64,000 nucleotides of DNA from Alphaproteobacteria bacterium (GTDB lineage Bacteria; Pseudomonadota; Alphaproteobacteria; Sphingomonadales; Sphingomonadaceae), in assembly GCA_030426245.1 (NCBI GenBank), contig JAUHYZ010000001.1:1-64000 (forward strand), written 5' to 3'. A model generated the notes under the pieces. The model ran no database searches. It saw only the letters and a list, made by a program, of their open reading frames with translations, and had not been told where the DNA came from. Shown here in pieces: positions 60,677-64,000 of this stretch (within the stretch, counting starts at the first letter, position 1; every line of letters starts with the position of its first letter). The translations under genes were made by a program, and so were the position numbers.

Positions 60677-62077
60677 ATGGCGAGTACGACCGCAGACGGT
60701 GAAGCTCCAAAAGGCGAAGCCGCAGGTGAAGCCAAGAGCGAAGCCCAGAAGTTTGCAGAGATGCCATGGCCTCCGCGCAAGGATGCCTACTACTCGCTTT
60801 TCGTCATGACGATCGTCGTGATGTTTACGGTGATCGATCGCCAGATCATGAGCGTGATGATCGAGCCGATGAAAGAGACCTATCAGGTCAGCGATACCAT
60901 GATCGGCCTGCTGGTAGGCGCGGCATTTTCCATCACCTACGGGATCGCCGGTTTACCGATCGCCCGCTTCGCGGACCAGACCAATCGGCGCAATCTCGTT
61001 GCTGCGTCGATCGCCTTCTGGAGCGCTTGCACCGCCGCTTGCGGCATTTGTCAGAATTACTGGCAGATATTCGTCGCCCGGCTGGGCATCGGCATTGGCG
61101 AATCCGGCTATGGTCCGGCGGCGTGGTCGATCGCGACCGACAATTTCCCACGGGAAAAGGTCGCCATGGCAACCGGAACCTATGGCATTGGCGCCATGGT
61201 CGGTACCGGTATGGCCATGTTCATGGGCGGGGCCGTTCTGGCGTTGGTCGAGGGGATGCCATTGGTCGCCTTGCCCTTCGGCGGTGTGATTCACCCATGG
61301 CAATGGGCATTCATCATCGTCGGCCTGCCGGGATTGCTATGGGCAGGGGTCGTCATGACGACGAAGGAACCGCCGCGCCGGGGCGTGGCCGCCGGTGAAA
61401 AATCGCCAAAAGTACCACTCTCGGAACTGGGAAACTGGCTGAAAGATGATTGGCGGACCTATATCGCTGTCATTCCCGCATCCGGCATGAAGCAGTTGAT
61501 TGCCGCGGGCCAGCAGGTCTGGGGCGTAACGTTCTTCCATCGTGAGTTCGATTGGTCGATCTCCTACGCGGCCGTGATGATGGGATTGATGACGATCATT
61601 GTCTCCCCCGTCGCTATGATCCTTGGCGGCAAGCTTTCGGAATATCTGGCCAAGAGCGGCCGCCACGATGCAAATCTGCGCGTGGTCATTTATGGCTTGC
61701 TCGGTTCCGTGCCGTGCCTCGCTCTCGCGCCGCAACTGCCTAATGGCTATGCTTCGCTTACGCTGTTCGGCATCGGAATTTTCATCGGGACTTTGGGTTT
61801 TGGGCCCGGCATCGCCGCGTTCCAGGTTATCACTCCCAACCGCATGCGCGCACAGGTCAGTGCGCTCAGCCAGTTTGGCAGCAATGTTCTTGCTTATGCT
61901 CTGGCGCCGGTCATCGTCGCATTGTTTACCGACTACGTCTTCCGTGATCCGGCCATGCTCAAATATTCGATGACGGCAACCACGCTCTCGATGGGGATCA
62001 TAGCCCTCTTGCTCGCCGCACAAGGGTTGAAGTCATATGGCCGATCCTATGAACGGGCAGTGCGGGAGCATTTCTGA
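60677..62077 (+). CDS. MFS transporter
   Basis: 466 aa from ATG 60677 (AGAGG 8 bp upstream). A 35-residue polar N-terminus rich in Ala, Glu and Gly is followed by about 12 transmembrane helices. Motif A-like region between TM2 and TM3 is ARFADQTNRRNLV; helix 5 region has GIGESGYGPAAWSI. Resembles spinster/hexuronate-type permeases. Likely the uptake system for the pathway substrate. 142-bp gap from the MetE-like gene, same strand, and no own operator seen. Confidence 0.88.
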   Translation: MASTTADGEAPKGEAAGEAKSEAQKFAEMPWPPRKDAYYSLFVMTIVVMFTVIDRQIMSVMIEPMKETYQVSDTMIGLLVGAAFSITYGIAGLPIARFADQTNRRNLVAASIAFWSACTAACGICQNYWQIFVARLGIGIGESGYGPAAWSIATDNFPREKVAMATGTYGIGAMVGTGMAMFMGGAVLALVEGMPLVALPFGGVIHPWQWAFIIVGLPGLLWAGVVMTTKEPPRRGVAAGEKSPKVPLSELGNWLKDDWRTYIAVIPASGMKQLIAAGQQVWGVTFFHREFDWSISYAAVMMGLMTIIVSPVAMILGGKLSEYLAKSGRHDANLRVVIYGLLGSVPCLALAPQLPNGYASLTLFGIGIFIGTLGFGPGIAAFQVITPNRMRAQVSALSQFGSNVLAYALAPVIVALFTDYVFRDPAMLKYSMTATTLSMGIIALLLAAQGLKSYGRSYERAVREHF

Positions 62078-62098
62078 TCCTGCGATAGAGTTTGCCGA

Positions 62099-63184
62099 CT
62101 AGATTGGCGGGCGGTGCGACTGGCGCCAGATGAGAAGCGCCTCGGCAAGGGCCCGGGGGGAACCGAAGCCGCCGCTCTTGGTGATGAGAGTGAAGTCGCG
62201 TCCATTGGCATTGCCTGTCGCCATCGGCATTCCGGGTGCCAGGCTTTGGCGGGGCACGAGCAAATCGATGCCGGCTTGGCGAACGAAAGCTGCCGCGGTA
62301 TCTCCGCCGCTCAGAAGGATGGCGGAAATATCTTCTTCCTCGACAATTCTCAGCGCGGAAGCAGCAAGTCTGTTCGCAACGGCCGTGGGTTCCCGATCTG
62401 CTGTATCAGGGCGTAGCAGAATCGGATCGGCAGGCGCCGCTGGATGCGGTAATGGAGCATCTCCGACAATTTCCACATAGGTGATTTCCGACTGAGACAA
62501 TGTGGTAATCTGGCCCAGTGTGATCGGATCGCGTGAGCCGATCACCATAAGCATGCGCGCGTCGCCTGGCAAAACGGTGCGATGAACTGCCTGAGCCCTT
62601 TCGCTCCCTCTGGAAGCGATCGCATTCGCCATGGCCTCGGCAAGACCGCTTGCACCAACTGCGATAGCCGTCTGGCAGGCGCCGATTACCTCGTCTGCGA
62701 TGCGGGCCATTTCCGCCATGCCGCCGCAGTCTCTAACCTCCCATTCGTCTTGCCAGCCGACCAAGTCCGCTATTGGCAGGGAGCATTCCATACCGAATCC
62801 GGTGACCATCCCGCCGCCGGTAAAGCGCCCCATTGAAGGGATGGCAGGGCTGACGATCGCGCGTGTCCGGCCGCTCAGGCCCATGATCGCAGCCAACTCT
62901 GCAGCGATATTGCCTTTCATGCGGGAATCGACCTTTTTGAAGAGGCATTCGGCATTCCAGGGGGCGATAATCTGCCATGCCCTGGCCGTTGCGTGTGCGG
63001 CCTCTTCGGGCGCCATCTGACGGCTGTCGACATTGAGAGCGACGACATCGAAACCGGCGAAGGATGCTGTGCTTGCAGCATCTAGGGAGGGAAAGACCGC
63101 TCCTTGCAAGCCGGCCTCTGCAAATGCGACACAGCTGTCCAGTGCACCTGTCAGATCGTCGGCCAGGATCGCCAGTCGCAGCAA
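62099..63184 (-). CDS. Four-carbon acid sugar kinase family protein (DUF1537)
   Basis: 361 aa from a TTG start at 63184 (GGGAG 8 bp upstream, giving MLRLAILADDLTGA, the usual N-terminus); an ATG at 63199 lacks a ribosome site. Motifs ADDLTGALDSC, KKVDSRMKGNIAAEL, VSPAIPSMGR, LSGGDTAAA and KSGGFGSP define the family, which phosphorylates C4 sugar acids such as threonate and erythronate. Divergent from the pdxA2-type gene, exactly the partner used in threonate catabolism: kinase then PdxA2 oxidation and decarboxylation to dihydroxyacetone phosphate. Confidence 0.88.
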   Translation of the reverse strand: MLRLAILADDLTGALDSCVAFAEAGLQGAVFPSLDAASTASFAGFDVVALNVDSRQMAPEEAAHATARAWQIIAPWNAECLFKKVDSRMKGNIAAELAAIMGLSGRTRAIVSPAIPSMGRFTGGGMVTGFGMECSLPIADLVGWQDEWEVRDCGGMAEMARIADEVIGACQTAIAVGASGLAEAMANAIASRGSERAQAVHRTVLPGDARMLMVIGSRDPITLGQITTLSQSEITYVEIVGDAPLPHPAAPADPILLRPDTADREPTAVANRLAASALRIVEEEDISAILLSGGDTAAAFVRQAGIDLLVPRQSLAPGMPMATGNANGRDFTLITKSGGFGSPRALAEALLIWRQSHRPPI

Positions 63185-63309
63185 TGAACAAACTCCCATT
63201 CATCTATGCGGAGGCGCAGGCCACGAGTATACGTTCTAGCGCTTCCAGCATTCGGAACTAACGCTTTTCCTTACCATTTGCATGGGTTAGCGCAGATGGG
63301 AGCGGCGTT

Positions 63310-63325
63310 TTGGTACCGGGATCAG
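63310..63325. promoter_or_regulatory. LacI-like operator candidate 4 (half-conserved)
   Basis: Left half TTGGTACC perfect, right half GGGATCAG degenerate (5 of 8 positions). In the divergent promoter of the kinase and pdxA2-type genes, 21 bp before the ATG. Confidence 0.5.
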
Positions 63326-63345
63326 AATAGAGGTAAGCTGGCCTA

Positions 63346-64000
63346 ATGCGCAAACTTCTGATCACGATGGGTGACCCGGCCGGAGTGGGGCCGGAGATCA
63401 TCTGCCGCGCGCTCGCCGAGTTGGATGAAGCCCGTCGATCCAGAATGGTGGTGATCGGAACGCTCGAAGTTTTGGAGCGGGCAAGGCAAGTCACAGGCGC
63501 AGATGTAATCTTCTCGTCTGCACCCCAGACTGGCGCGATCCATGTCGAGCATGTCGGCTTTCCCGGGCCCCTCCCGCAATGGGGCCGCGTGGATCCCGCG
63601 GCAGGCGATGCCGCCTTTCGCTATGTCGAACGGGCGGTCGGGATGGCTCAGGAAGGCGGCGGTTGCATTGTAACGGCCCCGATCAACAAGGAAGCGCTTA
63701 ACCGTGGCGGGCATCATTACGATGGCCACACGGGGATGATCGCGGCGCTCACGAAGTCGCCGACGTCCTTCATGCTGCTGGCTTCTGAGGTGCTGTCTGC
63801 GATCCATGTCTCGACCCATGTTTCGCTGCAGGATGCGATCGGGCGGGTCACCGCTTCGCGCGTGCTCGCTACTATCGAGGCAGGCCATCAGTTCTTTCGC
63901 AGGATCGGTATCGAATCTCCACGAATCGCCGTGGCCGGGCTCAATCCGCACTGCGGTGAGAATGGCTTGTTCGGTAGTCAGGAGGCGAAATTCATTGCGC
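63346..64000 (+). CDS. PdxA2-type 4-hydroxythreonate-4-phosphate dehydrogenase (partial at window edge)
   Basis: The first 218 codons are present and the gene runs off the right edge. N-terminus [38 protein letters not shown] (metal-His region) and [14 protein letters not shown] are PdxA hallmarks. In vitamin B6 synthesis PdxA oxidises 4-phosphohydroxy-L-threonine; PdxA2 paralogues next to DUF1537 kinases oxidise and decarboxylate 4-phospho-C4-acids. The neighbouring kinase supports the catabolic role. ATG 63346 is preceded by AGAGGTAAG at 12 bp. Confidence 0.85.
   Translation, partial: MRKLLITMGDPAGVGPEIICRALAELDEARRSRMVVIGTLEVLERARQVTGADVIFSSAPQTGAIHVEHVGFPGPLPQWGRVDPAAGDAAFRYVERAVGMAQEGGGCIVTAPINKEALNRGGHHYDGHTGMIAALTKSPTSFMLLASEVLSAIHVSTHVSLQDAIGRVTASRVLATIEAGHQFFRRIGIESPRIAVAGLNPHCGENGLFGSQEAKFIA

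Noticed and set aside
59317-60780. 487-codon frame antisense to the MetE-like gene
   Set aside because: Zn-ligand motifs lie on the plus strand; the antisense frame lacks motifs.
61200-61215. GGTACCGGTA match to the LacI-like site
   Set aside because: It is inside the MFS coding sequence (a Gly-Thr-Gly run) and lacks arm symmetry beyond the core, so likely chance.
1-64000. tRNA, rRNA, CRISPR arrays, insertion sequences, integrases, phage genes
   Set aside because: None could be recognised; no repeat array or transposase-like protein was seen in any frame.

Overview
The window reads as part of a chromosome (or large replicon) of an oligotrophic, aromatic-degrading alphaproteobacterium, most likely Sphingomonadales (Novosphingobium/Sphingobium/Erythrobacter-like). 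The basis is the high-GC coding style, two TonB-dependent receptors, NDP-forming acyl-CoA ligases of the FerA type paired with hydroxycinnamoyl-CoA hydratase-lyase (FerB-type) homologues, LigB- and LigJ/LigY-type ring-cleavage enzymes, and many VOC and CMD family proteins. This is inference from gene content. No rRNA, tRNA, IS, integrase or CRISPR was seen. Coding is dense, with many 4-bp stop/start overlaps and several apparent TTG starts backed by good Shine-Dalgarno sites.

Layout. (1) 0-11.8 kb: TonB receptor, Tat-exported PhoD, outer-membrane phospholipase A (PldA), a P-type cation ATPase followed 5 bp later by an NDP-forming acyl-CoA synthetase, and a Na+/Ca2+ exchanger homologue. (2) 11.9-27.1 kb: aromatic/side-chain catabolism under an IclR and a LysR regulator: FAD monooxygenase, alpha/beta hydrolase, FAH-family hydrolase, a type I extradiol dioxygenase with all BphC-type catalytic residues, CMD proteins, an LLM flavin monooxygenase, an alpha/beta-hydrolase-fold protein that has lost two catalytic residues, VOC protein, aldehyde dehydrogenase, GMC oxidoreductase and a pair of acyl-CoA dehydrogenases. 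(3) 27.1-43.3 kb: a hydroxycinnamate-like and ring-cleavage region: two HCHL/CoA-ligase pairs, three CMD proteins, a second LLM oxygenase, an unusual Rieske-NTF2-like-PNPOx fusion, a Rieske oxygenase, a LigB-type dioxygenase, a LigJ/LigY-type amidohydrolase, a MarR regulator, a thioesterase, a beta-keto-acid cleavage enzyme and RidA. (4) 43.4-47.3 kb: TonB receptor, SBF-like transporter, small membrane protein. (5) 47.3-53.5 kb: an ATGA-coupled erythromycin-esterase/hydrolase/phosphoribosyltransferase operon, two L,D-transpeptidase-type proteins and a two-domain kinase. (6) 53.6-64 kb: an unassigned carbohydrate-acid-like catabolic region: two SDRs, a beta-propeller, ThuA-like protein, a 117-aa orphan, VOC, mandelate-racemase-type enolase, MetE-like Zn alkyltransferase, MFS transporter, four-carbon acid sugar kinase and the start of a PdxA2-type dehydrogenase.

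Regulatory logic visible in the DNA. Three families of repeated palindromes organise the catabolic genes. A TTGnCGAA-N5-TTCGTnAA-like site lies upstream of the IclR/FAD-monooxygenase pair and again between the ALDH and GMC genes. An AGCC-A-GGCT-centred 21-bp site occurs at four promoters around the MarR gene. A LacI-like GGTACC/GGTAAC palindrome occurs at four promoters between 53.5 and 63.4 kb. The last ties the unrelated-looking genes of region 6 into one probable regulon, and is the best candidate here for an undescribed catabolic system; its regulator is not in the window.
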